Assembly: GCF_002100115.1 (NCBI RefSeq)
Contig: NZ_ANBM01000002.1
Span: 1 to 64,000, forward strand
DNA length: 64,000 bases
Reading direction: 5' to 3'
Origin: Anaerovibrio sp. JC8
GTDB taxonomy: Bacteria; Bacillota; Negativicutes; Selenomonadales; Selenomonadaceae
This document shows positions 33,850 to 43,908 of this stretch, piece by piece. Under the pieces are notes generated by a model, which was given only the letters and a program-made list of their open reading frames with translations, searched no databases and was not told the origin of the DNA. The translations under genes were made by a program, and so were the position numbers. How positions within the stretch are numbered: position 1 is the first letter of the stretch; every line of letters starts with the position of its first letter.

Positions 33850-35766
33850 TTATTTCTTTTCAAAACCGTATTTTTTCAAATAGCGATAGAGTGTAACCCG
33901 GCTTACATGGAGCAGATTCGCCATACGGGATACGTTGCCCCCGGCTGCCTTCCAGGCCTTGACGAAGATGTCCTTGTCTTCTTTCCATTTGTTGTCCGGC
34001 TTCACATCCCCCATAAGGTTGATGTCCTCAGGACGGATAACACCATCAGTAGTCTTAAAGAAGGCAACCTCCAGCACTCCCTGAAGCTGCTTGATATTCC
34101 CCGGCCAATCATAATTGGTAAGAATATTGACAGTTTCCTCCGCAATGGTCTTTTGCGGCATCTGATGCTGGCTGGCCAGCTCGTTGACAATGTGAACCGC
34201 CAAATCACGGATATCCTCCCGACGGTTCCGCAGGGATGGAATACGAATCACACTTCTCGAAATAATATCATATAATTCTCTTGCAAACAAGCCTCTTTCC
34301 GTGAGACGTTTCAAATCACTGTCACAGGCGCCCACGATGCGCACATCAATGGACCGGTCCACGTCCTCACCTACACGGTTGGATTGACTGGTATTCAAGG
34401 CTGCTGCCAATTCAACGGCAATATTTTTCGGCATTTTCTCAATTTCATCAATAAAGAGAGTTCCGCCGGAAGCCAGCTCCAGCTTGCCCGGGTGGCTGAT
34501 TTCGGAATTCAGTGACACACCAAAAAGCTCCTGTTCCAAAATTTCCGGTGTGGTGTCACCACAGTGAATGGTAATAAGCGGTCCCGCTGCCCGTGGGCTG
34601 GCCTGATGAATACCGTGGGCCATACGCTGCTTGCCAGTACCAGCCTCACCCTGAATCAACATGTGATGCTTGTTACGGGCAATACGCAGAGCCTTGTCCT
34701 TGATGGAACTGAAGTTGGTGCCGGCACTGACCAGAGAATTAAGGCTGTACTTGGCGGTAAAGCCGGCAGCATGGGCCACCAGGGTACGCAGGTCCTCAAT
34801 TGGCATGGACACAGCCACCACGCTGCGGACTGTTTCATCCCCATTGTAGTCCAAAGGCACAACAGTGGTAATATCCTCGTAGGTCTTGGCCTGGGTAATC
34901 CAGGTGACCTCTTTGTTATAGGATGGCACACCGTTAAAGCCACGATATATTGGGGTGTGACGATAATTCATTATCACTTCATTGAGGTTGGTTTTGACCT
35001 CCTTGCTGTCCTGTGGCTTGGCTCCGATTCCCATAAGACGGCTCATACCAAGCTTGTTGGCGTATGCTACCTCATCTCCGGCCATAACATGATAAACAGC
35101 AAACGGAGTTGCATCCAAAATAGCCTCCTGGGCCTTAATCCGGGTGAACTGATGGAGGTAAACCTCCAGGGACTCCTTTATGGTCAGCAGCATGGCAATG
35201 ATGGCATCCTGCGGCATATCGGTCTGCTCTACTGCCACCAGAGAAATAATGTAGCTGAGCTCATTATCCACGATAATTGGTGCAGAGCAGGCATCACTCT
35301 GCTGGCACTCAGCCGCCCACATCTCAGGGCCAAAAAGCCAGAAAGGAGCCTTGTGCTCATAGGCAATACTTATACTTGAGGTACCTACTTCTTCGATACC
35401 AACCCGCACACCTTCTATCTCTCCCGGTGTCATCTGATAAAAAGGCATGGAATAGCTCTTCAGTACCGTACAGTTGGCGTCCAAAATAAGCAGACTTATA
35501 TTATATTTCTGGAAGAATTCACGAACATTGGCACAAATATCCTCCAAGTATTTTATTGCCGGCTCATGGAGTCTCTGGGCCTCCTTCAGCTCAGCCTCAG
35601 AAAGGCGTTTGACAGTAGACATCCTGTCAGATGGTACCTTCAGTTTGGCACTCTTCTCCCAGGACTTGGCCACCCAGGGATGTACATTAGGGTCAATTTC
35701 ACCCGTTTCGATAAATCTATGATAATATGCTTCAAGCTTTTCTCGACTACGACGTTCTCTAATCAT
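33850..35766 (-). CDS. AcoR-like GAF-PAS-AAA-Fis regulator lacking the GAFTGA loop
   Basis: A 638-aa regulator. Residues 60-205 form a GAF-like sensor domain (EEVGTSSISIAYEHKAPFW), 212-330 a PAS-like domain, 350-560 an AAA+ domain and about 605-638 a Fis-type helix-turn-helix. Walker A is GEAGTGKQ (373-380) and Walker B TLFIDE (436-441). After ELFG (413-416) the usual YEKGAFTGA stretch that contacts sigma-54 is missing: the text goes straight to VSLNSEISHPGKLELA. So, like TyrR-type proteins, it probably acts without sigma-54. The ATG at 35766 has a promoter at 35843-35871. Its ligand is unknown. Confidence 0.9.
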   Translation of the reverse strand: MIRERRSREKLEAYYHRFIETGEIDPNVHPWVAKSWEKSAKLKVPSDRMSTVKRLSEAELKEAQRLHEPAIKYLEDICANVREFFQKYNISLLILDANCTVLKSYSMPFYQMTPGEIEGVRVGIEEVGTSSISIAYEHKAPFWLFGPEMWAAECQQSDACSAPIIVDNELSYIISLVAVEQTDMPQDAIIAMLLTIKESLEVYLHQFTRIKAQEAILDATPFAVYHVMAGDEVAYANKLGMSRLMGIGAKPQDSKEVKTNLNEVIMNYRHTPIYRGFNGVPSYNKEVTWITQAKTYEDITTVVPLDYNGDETVRSVVAVSMPIEDLRTLVAHAAGFTAKYSLNSLVSAGTNFSSIKDKALRIARNKHHMLIQGEAGTGKQRMAHGIHQASPRAAGPLITIHCGDTTPEILEQELFGVSLNSEISHPGKLELASGGTLFIDEIEKMPKNIAVELAAALNTSQSNRVGEDVDRSIDVRIVGACDSDLKRLTERGLFARELYDIISRSVIRIPSLRNRREDIRDLAVHIVNELASQHQMPQKTIAEETVNILTNYDWPGNIKQLQGVLEVAFFKTTDGVIRPEDINLMGDVKPDNKWKEDKDIFVKAWKAAGGNVSRMANLLHVSRVTLYRYLKKYGFEKK

Positions 35767-35842
35767 AAAACCTTCACACTCCCATCCTCTTAATTCTATA
35801 AAGCTAAAAGTAAAACTTTTCTAAAACTAATCATATACACCT

Positions 35843-35871
35843 ATTTTAACATTAGTGATTTTTCTCTGCAA
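35843..35871 (-). promoter_or_regulatory. Promoter of the AcoR-like gene
   Basis: On the minus strand: TTGCAG (35866-35871), 17-base spacer, TAAAAT (35843-35848). It is of sigma-A type. Confidence 0.6.
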
Positions 35872-35961
35872 ATTTTCCCGCCTAAAAGTTACAATTAAGA
35901 CCATATTTTATCTTATATAATGTAATATTTTGTTTACTGGCTTTTTTCAATACTCCAATTA

Positions 35962-35970
35962 TGGTATAAT
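35962..35970 (+). promoter_or_regulatory. Extended -10 promoter of the 112-aa membrane protein
   Basis: TGGTATAAT, with the TATAAT at 35965-35970 preceded by TGn; the -35 region is only T-rich. The start codon is 53 bases downstream. Confidence 0.6.
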
Positions 35971-36022
35971 CTCAGTGTCTGTTTATATAATAGGCAAAAA
36001 ATAAAAGAATGGTGGTTTATAA

Positions 36023-36361
36023 ATGTCTACTCAATATAAGAAGATTCAGAAGAAAAATGCTCCTGCTGCAGATGCAGGCCAGGCAAAATCCAATATGAAG
36101 CCAAAGGCTTCCAGAGATTTACTGCTCCTCATCATGATGGCCTTTTCCGTATTGATTATGGCTCTGGGCTGGGAGGCATTGGATTCCATCGGTGTCGCCA
36201 TGTACACCTGCCTTATCATTGGTATGGGTGTGGTATACGTTAACCGTCATGGCAACTTTACCGACAAGGTACACAGAATTCTCGTGGGCGTAAGCATGGG
36301 TACCCTCTTTGCTTCCGTTGGTCTTCTGGGACTCAGCGTGTACATGCAGTATTTTGCATAA
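36023..36361 (+). CDS. Uncharacterised small membrane protein, 112 aa
   Basis: Plus-strand gene with ATG after GGTGG. The first 33 residues are basic and polar (KKIQKKNAPAADAGQAKSN), then three membrane segments: LLLIMMAFSVLIMALGW, GVAMYTCLIIGMGVVYV and LVGVSMGTLFASVGLLGLSVY. I do not recognise the family. It sits alone between the divergent AcoR-like gene and the convergent ATP synthase operon and has its own terminator. Confidence 0.8.
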   Translation: MSTQYKKIQKKNAPAADAGQAKSNMKPKASRDLLLLIMMAFSVLIMALGWEALDSIGVAMYTCLIIGMGVVYVNRHGNFTDKVHRILVGVSMGTLFASVGLLGLSVYMQYFA

Positions 36362-36378
36362 TAAAATCAAAGTTTAAA

Positions 36379-36409
36379 ACGGCTTTCTTCAGAAAGCCGT
36401 TTTTTATTG
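36379..36409 (+). terminator. Terminator of the 112-aa gene
   Basis: ACGGCTTTC pairs with GAAAGCCGT, followed by TTTTTTATT. Confidence 0.85.
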
Positions 36410-36422
36410 CAGTTTTATACAT

Positions 36423-36452
36423 AAAAAGACTGGTCCGAAAACCAGTCTTTTT
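36423..36452 (-). terminator. Terminator of the ATP synthase operon
   Basis: AAAAAGACTGGT pairs with ACCAGTCTTTTT, a 12-bp stem with T-runs. It lies nine bases after the atpC stop codon. Confidence 0.88.
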
Positions 36453-36460
36453 GCATTTTA

Positions 36461-36889
36461 TTAAATTTCACCCTTGGTTCCCAAAGCCTTAAGACGGGCC
36501 AACGCACGCTGCAGGGAAGCCTCTGCCCGGAGGAGATTAATATGGTCACGACCTTCTCCACCAGCCTTATAAGCCTCGATGCGTTCCTTGGCACGTTCCA
36601 TGGACTTGCGGGCACGATCTGCATCAATGTCCTCAGGAAGCTCTGCCACAGAGGCCAGGACGGAAATCTTTTCCGGCTGCACCTCCATAAAGCCACCGCC
36701 TACAGCCACCAGCTTCTCGGTACCTTCCATCTTCACCCGCATGGCATGTGGTACAAGACCAGTTACCAATGGTGCGTGATGAGGCAGAATACCCAGTTCA
36801 CCGGCAGTGGAGCGGACAATCAGCATATCGATATCAGCAGAATAAACGATCTTATCCGGAGATACAATCTCTAGCTTTATTGTAGCCAT
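36461..36889 (-). CDS. atpC: ATP synthase F1 subunit epsilon
   Basis: A 142-aa subunit of the central stalk, which can inhibit ATP hydrolysis. The N-terminal beta-sandwich is recognised by ATIKLEIVSPDKIVYSADIDMLIV and GELGILPHHAPLVTGL, and the C-terminal helical hairpin (residues 88-142) is full length. The ATG at 36889 follows AGGAGGGATAATCC. It is last in the operon, three bases after atpD, and is followed by the terminator. Confidence 0.96.
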   Translation of the reverse strand: MATIKLEIVSPDKIVYSADIDMLIVRSTAGELGILPHHAPLVTGLVPHAMRVKMEGTEKLVAVGGGFMEVQPEKISVLASVAELPEDIDADRARKSMERAKERIEAYKAGGEGRDHINLLRAEASLQRALARLKALGTKGEI

Positions 36890-36892
36890 GGA

Positions 36893-38317
<1,425 letters not shown>

Positions 38318-39178
38318 TTATTTAAGCGCCTCAGCACCGCCCACGATTTCTGTAATCTCGCGGGTTATGCCGGCCTGACGAACTTTATTATAGTGCAAAT
38401 CAAGTTTTGCGATAAGCTCCTGAGCATTATCCGTAGCGTTACTCATGGCATTCATACGGGAACTGAGCTCACTGGCAGATGCCTGTAAGAGTGCCGCATA
38501 AATGGTGGTAACCAGATACTGTGGCAGAAGATACCCCAGCACCTCCGCTGCATCAGGCTCGTAGATGTATTCGGAACGAATCTTCTTCTCCTCGCCCTCC
38601 TCACTGGTCAAATCACCAAAAGGAAGCAGCTTGACAGTTTCAGGAACGCAGTTAATTGCAGAAATGAATCTGGTATAAACCATGTACACCTCTTCAATTT
38701 CACCGGACTTGAAACACTCAATGATATTTTCAGCTATATCCTTGGCATTCTCGAACTTTGGTCGCTCACTGATGCCGATGTATTCGCTGCAAACATCATA
38801 GCTACGGTTGGAAAAATAATCTCTTGCTTTACGGCCTACAGTAATAAACTGAGTATTGCCCTTATCCGCCACCTGGGAAACCGCTTCTTTAATTGCATTA
38901 CTGGAATAGGCACCAGCAAGGCCCTTATCAGAAGCCATAACCAGAATAAGACGTTTGCCTCCCGGATAAACCTCCAGGAGAGGGTGGCTGAAATCAGTCA
39001 CATTAGCGGCAACATCAGATACGACCTGAGCCATTTTATCTGCATAAGGCTTATTGGCAACAGCAGCCTCTTTGGCCTGACGAAGGCGGGAGGTTGCTAC
39101 CATGTTCATGGCATTTGTGATTTGCTGTATACTCTTTACGCTCTTGATACGACGGCGTATGTCCTGTAAACTAGCCAA
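38318..39178 (-). CDS. atpG: ATP synthase F1 subunit gamma
   Basis: Central rotor shaft of 286 aa, made of long N- and C-terminal helices that form the coiled coil inside the hexamer. The N terminus SLQDIRRRIKSVKSIQQITNAMNMVA and the C terminus RQAGITREITEIVGGAEAL are diagnostic. The start is TTG at 39178 after GAGGTGA. It lies between atpA and atpD as in all F-type operons. Confidence 0.98.
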   Translation of the reverse strand: MASLQDIRRRIKSVKSIQQITNAMNMVATSRLRQAKEAAVANKPYADKMAQVVSDVAANVTDFSHPLLEVYPGGKRLILVMASDKGLAGAYSSNAIKEAVSQVADKGNTQFITVGRKARDYFSNRSYDVCSEYIGISERPKFENAKDIAENIIECFKSGEIEEVYMVYTRFISAINCVPETVKLLPFGDLTSEEGEEKKIRSEYIYEPDAAEVLGYLLPQYLVTTIYAALLQASASELSSRMNAMSNATDNAQELIAKLDLHYNKVRQAGITREITEIVGGAEALK

Positions 39179-39197
39179 ATAAAATCACCTCGCTGCC

Positions 39198-40715
39198 TTA
39201 TGCCATTTTGTAGGTTACAGTTTCCTTAAATTCCTCAATAGCCTTGGAAATCTCAGCCTCTAAAGCATCATCCAGCTTCTTCTGGTCTGCAACCTTCTGG
39301 AGAACCTCTGCATGCTCATTGTGCATGAACTTCAGGAGATCGCCCTGGAAGGTAACAACCTTGTCTACCGGAATATCGGTCAGGAAGCCACGAACTGCGG
39401 AGAAGATTACTACAACCTGTTCCTCTACAGCCAGTGGAGAATACTGAGCCTGCTTCAGGGTCTCAACCATACGGGCACCACGGTCCAACTGGGCCTTGGT
39501 AGCCTTATCCAAATCGGAAGCGAACTGTGCGAATGCAGCCAGCTCACGATACTGAGCCAGATCCAGACGCATGGTACCGGCAACCTGCTTCATAGCCTTA
39601 ATCTGAGCACTACCACCTACACGGGATACGGACAGACCTACGCTGATTGCAGGACGGATACCGGAATAGAACGCATCAGTCTCCAGCATAATCTGACCAT
39701 CAGTAATGGAGATTACGTTGGTAGGAATGTATGCAGAAACGTCACCTGCCAAAGTCTCGATAATAGGCAGTGCGGTAATGGAACCGGCACCCAGCTTATC
39801 AGAGAGCTTCGCAGCACGCTCCAGCAGACGGGAATGTAAGTAGAATACATCGCCCGGATATGCCTCACGTCCTGGTGGACGACGGAGCAGCAGGGACATT
39901 GCACGATATGCAGCCGCATGCTTGGTAAGGTCATCATATACGCAGAGGCAGTGACCGCCCTTGTACATGAAGTACTCAGCCATAGCAACACCGGCATAAG
40001 GAGCCAGATACTGGAGTGGAGCACTATCAGAAGCTGTAGCAACAACTACGATGGTGTATTCCATAGCACCGGCATCTTCCAAAGTCTTTACTACACGGGC
40101 AACGGTGGACGCCTTCTGACCAATTGCAACGTAAACGCAAGTACAGTTCTGACCCTTCTGGTTCAGAATGGTATCTACGGCAATGGCAGTCTTACCAGTA
40201 CCACGGTCACCGATAATCAGCTCACGCTGGCCACGGCCAATAGGTACCAGGGCATCAATTGCCTTTAAACCAGTCTGGAGTGGCTCATGTACTGACTTTC
40301 TGTCAGCAATACCAGGAGCCTTGTACTCTACTGGACGATATTCGGTTGTGTTGATAGGTCCCTTACCATCAACTGGACGGCCAAGTGCATCAACTACACG
40401 GCCAACCATGGCTTCGCCTACAGGAACCTGCATGATGGTGCCGGTACGTTTTACCATATCCCCTTCCTTGATAGCAGTATCGCCACCAAGAATAACTGCA
40501 CCAACGTTGTCCTGCTCCAGGTTAAGAACAAGACCATATATATCGTTACCGAAATCCAGGAGCTCGCCGGCCATAGCCTTGCTGAGGCCATGAACGTGGG
40601 CGATACCATCACCGATTTCGATAACAGTACCTACATCATCAACATTCAAATCAACATTATAGTTTTTGATTTGATCCTTGATAATGGCTGTTATTTCTTC
40701 CGGATTCATTTTCAT
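39198..40715 (-). CDS. atpA: ATP synthase F1 subunit alpha
   Basis: Non-catalytic nucleotide-binding subunit of 505 aa. Walker A is [11 protein letters not shown], and the sequences [37 protein letters not shown] and [19 protein letters not shown] are the standard family landmarks. The N terminus binds the delta subunit. The ATG at 40715 is favoured, and a second ATG two codons on is possible. Standard length and position in the operon. Confidence 0.98.
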   Translation of the reverse strand: MKMNPEEITAIIKDQIKNYNVDLNVDDVGTVIEIGDGIAHVHGLSKAMAGELLDFGNDIYGLVLNLEQDNVGAVILGGDTAIKEGDMVKRTGTIMQVPVGEAMVGRVVDALGRPVDGKGPINTTEYRPVEYKAPGIADRKSVHEPLQTGLKAIDALVPIGRGQRELIIGDRGTGKTAIAVDTILNQKGQNCTCVYVAIGQKASTVARVVKTLEDAGAMEYTIVVVATASDSAPLQYLAPYAGVAMAEYFMYKGGHCLCVYDDLTKHAAAYRAMSLLLRRPPGREAYPGDVFYLHSRLLERAAKLSDKLGAGSITALPIIETLAGDVSAYIPTNVISITDGQIMLETDAFYSGIRPAISVGLSVSRVGGSAQIKAMKQVAGTMRLDLAQYRELAAFAQFASDLDKATKAQLDRGARMVETLKQAQYSPLAVEEQVVVIFSAVRGFLTDIPVDKVVTFQGDLLKFMHNEHAEVLQKVADQKKLDDALEAEISKAIEEFKETVTYKMA

Positions 40716-40737
40716 ACTTCGCTGTCACCCCAATTTC

Positions 40738-41280
40738 TCAATTACTTGCCATCAATTCAGCCTTGAGTGCCTGCAAACGACCGGTTACACTGCCATCGAT
40801 GCGCCTGTCACCGATTTTTACAACCACGCCGCCGATGATTTTCTTATCCTCGTGCATGCGGAGCTGTACCTTCTTGCCGGTCACTTCTTCCAATTTGCTG
40901 CCAAGACTTGCCTTGAGTTCTGCCTTCAAATCAAATGCACTGGTCACATCAGCGATTACAATGCCCTGTGCCTTATTGGACAGTTCCTGATAGCACTCGT
41001 TAATGGCCTCCAGCAATACAATACGACGCTTGTCCACCAGAAGCAGCAAAAACTTAAACATCAAGTCAGAAATCTCACCCTTTAAAAGCTTGGTAATGAG
41101 ATCTTTCTTGGCTTGAGGCTGTACCTGCGGGTTGGTCAGGAAGCCCTTAAGATCAGCCTGGGAAAACAGATCCTGGCTTACCTGGGTAAGCTCTTTTCCG
41201 TATTTCTCAAGCTCATTTTCTTCTTTGGCAATCTCAAAGATTGCAACCCCGTATTTACGGGCAAGCTGTATATTTAACAT
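40738..41280 (-). CDS. atpH: ATP synthase F1 subunit delta
   Basis: Peripheral-stalk subunit of 180 aa that joins F1 to subunit b. The helical N-terminal domain begins NIQLARKYGVAIFEIAKEENELEKY and the C-terminal domain has KIGDRRIDGSVTGRLQAL near its end, the usual signature. Its ATG overlaps the atpF stop region by seven bases, so translation is coupled. Confidence 0.96.
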   Translation of the reverse strand: MLNIQLARKYGVAIFEIAKEENELEKYGKELTQVSQDLFSQADLKGFLTNPQVQPQAKKDLITKLLKGEISDLMFKFLLLLVDKRRIVLLEAINECYQELSNKAQGIVIADVTSAFDLKAELKASLGSKLEEVTGKKVQLRMHEDKKIIGGVVVKIGDRRIDGSVTGRLQALKAELMASN

Positions 41281-41777
41281 GGCAAATCACCAATCTTGTC
41301 CTTATCGAGCTGGTCGATAAACTCCTTGATAAGTGCTTCATTCTCAGCAGCATCGATATTCTTGGAAACGATTTTCTCAGCTGCGGCAATGGAGAGTGCA
41401 GCAACCTGACCCTTGAGTTTTTCAACTGCCAGAGCGCGTTCCCTCTGAATTTCCTGCTGGGCTGCATGCTTCATCTGATCGATCTCAGCTCTGGTTGTCT
41501 GCATGCTGGCCTCATGATCCTCACGAGTACGCTTTTCTGCCTTGTCGATGATTTCCTGAGCCTTAACCCGGGCGCCGGCCAACTGGTCCTGATACTGTTT
41601 CAGGGTAGCCTCGGCAGCCGCGGCATCGTCGTCAGCCTTTTTAATGCTGTCAGCGATTCTTTCCTCGCGCTCCTTGAGCATCTTGACGATAGGCTTATAA
41701 GCTACTACGCGGAGAAGAATAACCAAGAGAAGGAAGTTCAGCATCTGCGCAAGTAATGTTGCGTTTATATCTATCAA
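41274..41777 (-). CDS. atpF: ATP synthase Fo subunit b
   Basis: Peripheral-stalk subunit of 167 aa with one N-terminal membrane helix (LLAQMLNFLLLVILLRVVAY) and a long charged coiled coil to the C terminus (residues 30-160). The start is TTG at 41777 after GGAGG. No second b-type (b') gene is present, so it should be a homodimer. It sits 42 bp after atpE. Confidence 0.95.
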   Translation of the reverse strand: MIDINATLLAQMLNFLLLVILLRVVAYKPIVKMLKEREERIADSIKKADDDAAAAEATLKQYQDQLAGARVKAQEIIDKAEKRTREDHEASMQTTRAEIDQMKHAAQQEIQRERALAVEKLKGQVAALSIAAAEKIVSKNIDAAENEALIKEFIDQLDKDKIGDLPC

Positions 41778-41819
41778 TTATATTACCTCCTCTACTTATC
41801 ACGTCACCCAAAAGCTTTA

Positions 41820-42074
41820 TTATTTGGTGAGAAGTGGGTTAGCGTAGAGCATAATCAACGCGATAACGGTTGCGATAATACACATAGCCTCGATCAGACC
41901 TACGGAGATCAGGGTGTTAGTGAAGAGTGCATTCTTAGCCTCAGGCTGACGGGTCAGACCCTCAATGAACTTACTGGTTACCAAAGAGTCACCAAGAGCT
42001 GCGCCAACTGCTGCCAAACCCATGATAATACCTACACCGATCATAGCTGCCGCTACCATAATTGCATTTTCCAT
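41820..42074 (-). CDS. atpE: ATP synthase Fo subunit c with a carboxylate in each helix
   Basis: Ring-forming proteolipid of 84 aa with two membrane helices and the RQPEA loop (Arg42-Gln43-Pro44). The ion-binding Glu62 is in helix 2 (VGLIEAM). Helix 1 carries Asp29 (ALGDSLV) where Escherichia has Ile28 and classic sodium enzymes have Gln32. The Ser that follows the Glu in sodium enzymes is Ala63 here. This gives a two-carboxylate site; whether the ion is H+ or Na+ cannot be read off. The ATG at 42074 is chosen because AAGGAGG lies eight bases before it; an in-frame upstream ATG is ignored. Confidence 0.96.
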   Translation of the reverse strand: MENAIMVAAAMIGVGIIMGLAAVGAALGDSLVTSKFIEGLTRQPEAKNALFTNTLISVGLIEAMCIIATVIALIMLYANPLLTK

Positions 42075-42145
42075 TTGATAATCCTCCTTAAATTTGAACA
42101 AATCTCGCTGTAACAGTTACGTTTAAAATTTCGCAACCACAGCCA

Positions 42146-42817
42146 TTACTCTTCACTATCCTTAACAGCGTTTGCAAGGTAAGCCATAGAAAGGCTTGTG
42201 AAGATAAAGGCCTGAACTCCGCCGATGAATATACTGAAAGCCAGCCATATTACTGATGGAATTGGCATCCAGATTGGTACCAGCTTCAGCAGGATGATGA
42301 TGAGAATCTCACCTGCCAAAATGTTACCGAATAGACGGAAGGCCAGTGTGATTGGTTTTGCTACTTCTTCGATTACGTTGATAACCACAAAGATTGGGAA
42401 CGGCTGGAAGAAATGCTTGATATAATGCATTCCCTTCATGTAAAGTCCCAATACATGCACAATCAACACAATGAGGAGAGCCAAACCAAATGTGGTGTTC
42501 AGGTCGTTTGTCGGCGACGCCATGGTTGGAACCAGGCCCCACCAGTTTGCCACAATCAGGAACAAAAACAGGGTTACGATCAAAGGACAAAGGAAATCGC
42601 CCTTTGGACCAAGATTGGTCGCAACCTGTTCTCTGAGCCACACTATGAGTGCTTCAACCACATTCTGGGTACCCGTTGGTACCATCTTGAGGTTCCTGGT
42701 AGCCAGTACAGCAATGATTAAGCAAATCGCCATACAAATCCAGGTCATCACCAGTGTCTCCCAATTGAAGGTCAGTCCGGCAAACTGCACTGTTTCGCGA
42801 ACACCGATTTCGTGCAT
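42146..42817 (-). CDS. atpB: ATP synthase Fo subunit a
   Basis: Membrane stator of 223 aa with five to six membrane segments, providing the half-channels. The essential Arg is in TLAFRLFGNILAGE in the penultimate region, preceded by a VIEEVAKPI segment; the C-terminal helix region IGGVQAFIFTSLSMAYL is normal. The ATG at 42817 starts MHEIGVRE. It is 63 bp after the atpI-like gene. Confidence 0.97.
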   Translation of the reverse strand: MHEIGVRETVQFAGLTFNWETLVMTWICMAICLIIAVLATRNLKMVPTGTQNVVEALIVWLREQVATNLGPKGDFLCPLIVTLFLFLIVANWWGLVPTMASPTNDLNTTFGLALLIVLIVHVLGLYMKGMHYIKHFFQPFPIFVVINVIEEVAKPITLAFRLFGNILAGEILIIILLKLVPIWMPIPSVIWLAFSIFIGGVQAFIFTSLSMAYLANAVKDSEE

Positions 42818-42880
42818 AACCTATACCCCCTTCTAATGTGTCTGGCACATGCCAAACACAACATGAGAATTTACATTGAC

Positions 42881-43258
42881 TTACAGATACCTGCTGTAGT
42901 TGGTCTGTATCAGCAGAACCATTCCCAATAAATAAACAATGGCGAAGCCTACGACAACAGCCGCAAACTGTTCCACCGAAATCTGAATGGCCACACCCAA
43001 CACAACCAAAAGCAGCACCAACCGTAAAATAAGTCCCATTGCCATGGTGCTTTTCGCCTGTGCCACAGTCATTTCAGAGCTGCGCCACAGTCGCCCCAGC
43101 ATAACTCCATACCAGACAAAGCCCATAAGATAACCGGCTGCCAGTCCACAGAGCAGGACTATCTGCTGATATACCAGGAGAGAAACCGCCGCCATAGCGG
43201 TCAAAATTCCCAGTATCTTTAACATCCTGATGATGTTAGTCAATATAACTTCCCGCAT
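42881..43258 (-). CDS. atpI: AtpI-like ATP synthase assembly protein
   Basis: Membrane protein of 125 aa with four predicted helices, like AtpI/Atp synthase protein I, which helps build the c ring in other bacteria. The segments LGILTAMAAVSLLVYQQIVL, LAAGYLMGFVWYGVMLG and two more after residue 70 are clear. The ATG at 43258 follows an AGGAGGA. A promoter-like extended -10 lies in the 147-bp gap upstream, so this gene may be the start of a second transcript. Confidence 0.82.
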   Translation of the reverse strand: MREVILTNIIRMLKILGILTAMAAVSLLVYQQIVLLCGLAAGYLMGFVWYGVMLGRLWRSSEMTVAQAKSTMAMGLILRLVLLLVVLGVAIQISVEQFAAVVVGFAIVYLLGMVLLIQTNYSRYL

Positions 43259-43341
43259 ATTCCTCCTCCGACAAGTTTTTATTTACCCGTCTTCGTTGAA
43301 TATAGTATTGCTCTGCACCGGAATTATTCCGATACAGAATA

Positions 43342-43350
43342 ATTATAGCA
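43342..43350 (-). promoter_or_regulatory. Internal extended -10 promoter before atpI
   Basis: On the minus strand TGCTATAAT (TATAAT at 43342-43347), with a weak -35. It is followed by a CGGAAT/ATTCCG palindrome. It could give atpI-atpC extra transcription. Confidence 0.5.
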
Positions 43351-43405
43351 TAAATGGTTACTGTATTCATCTAATTTTCATAAAAGAAAATCCCATGAAT
43401 ACGGC

Positions 43406-43660
43406 TTAAATTATGCCTTTAAGCTGCTTGTAGGTCAGATAAAAAGCAATGGGAAATCCAAGGACGATCCCCGTCAGCTTTCCTCCGTATTCAAGGCCCA
43501 GAAATTCATCTGCCATAGCTCCCAGGAAAATACATATTCCCATGACTACCGCGAAGAAAATCCCTACGCCGCCTAAAACACCGAAGGCCTTCAGAGCCTG
43601 AGCCAGCCCGCTGGCTTCCTTCTCCTTATGCTCATCATCGTGATTATTCGCCGCCTTCAT
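43406..43660 (-). CDS. atpZ: AtpZ-like ATP synthase accessory protein
   Basis: An 84-aa protein with two membrane helices (FGVLGGVGIFFAVVMGICIFLGA and LTGIVLGFPIAFYLTYKQL) and a charged N terminus. It matches the AtpZ/AtpI family (putative F0F1-ATPase subunit), first gene of many Firmicute atp operons and proposed to help Mg or Ca handling with AtpI. The ATG at 43660 is preferred to the GTG at 43669 because AGGTG lies before it. Confidence 0.82.
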   Translation of the reverse strand: MKAANNHDDEHKEKEASGLAQALKAFGVLGGVGIFFAVVMGICIFLGAMADEFLGLEYGGKLTGIVLGFPIAFYLTYKQLKGII

Positions 43661-43714
43661 GTGCTTCACCTGCCTTTGGCCCTTGAAATATCTACAACAC
43701 TTGCAACATTTGTA

Positions 43715-43723
43715 ATTATAGCA
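43715..43723 (-). promoter_or_regulatory. Promoter of the ATP synthase operon
   Basis: On the minus strand TGCTATAAT (TATAAT at 43715-43720), an extended -10; a TTCACA-like -35 lies 16 bases upstream. The start of atpZ is about 55 bases downstream. Confidence 0.6.
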
Positions 43724-43870
43724 AATTATTGTTAATTGTGAAACAATTCTGTGAAATTTATGAAAATAATTTCATATTAATATTTTCATAATTTCCATTT
43801 ATGATGTTTTCAAATTGGAGTGCTCAGGGGAACGCGAGCGGTTTACTGAGGCATTATAAGCTATTTAAAT

Positions 43871-43900
43871 AAAAAAGAGACTGCTATAAAACAGTCTCCT
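43871..43900 (-). terminator. Terminator after wecB
   Basis: GAGACTG pairs with CAGTCTC, followed on the minus strand by TTTTTT. Between it and the atp promoter (43800-43860) lies an imperfect hairpin, TGCTCAG with CTGAGGCA, of unknown role. Confidence 0.8.
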
Positions 43901-43908
43901 AAACACAA

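Noticed and set aside
35767-36022. Sigma-54 promoter near the AcoR-like gene
   Set aside because: No TGGCAC-N5-TTGC was found; the clearest signals are sigma-A boxes.
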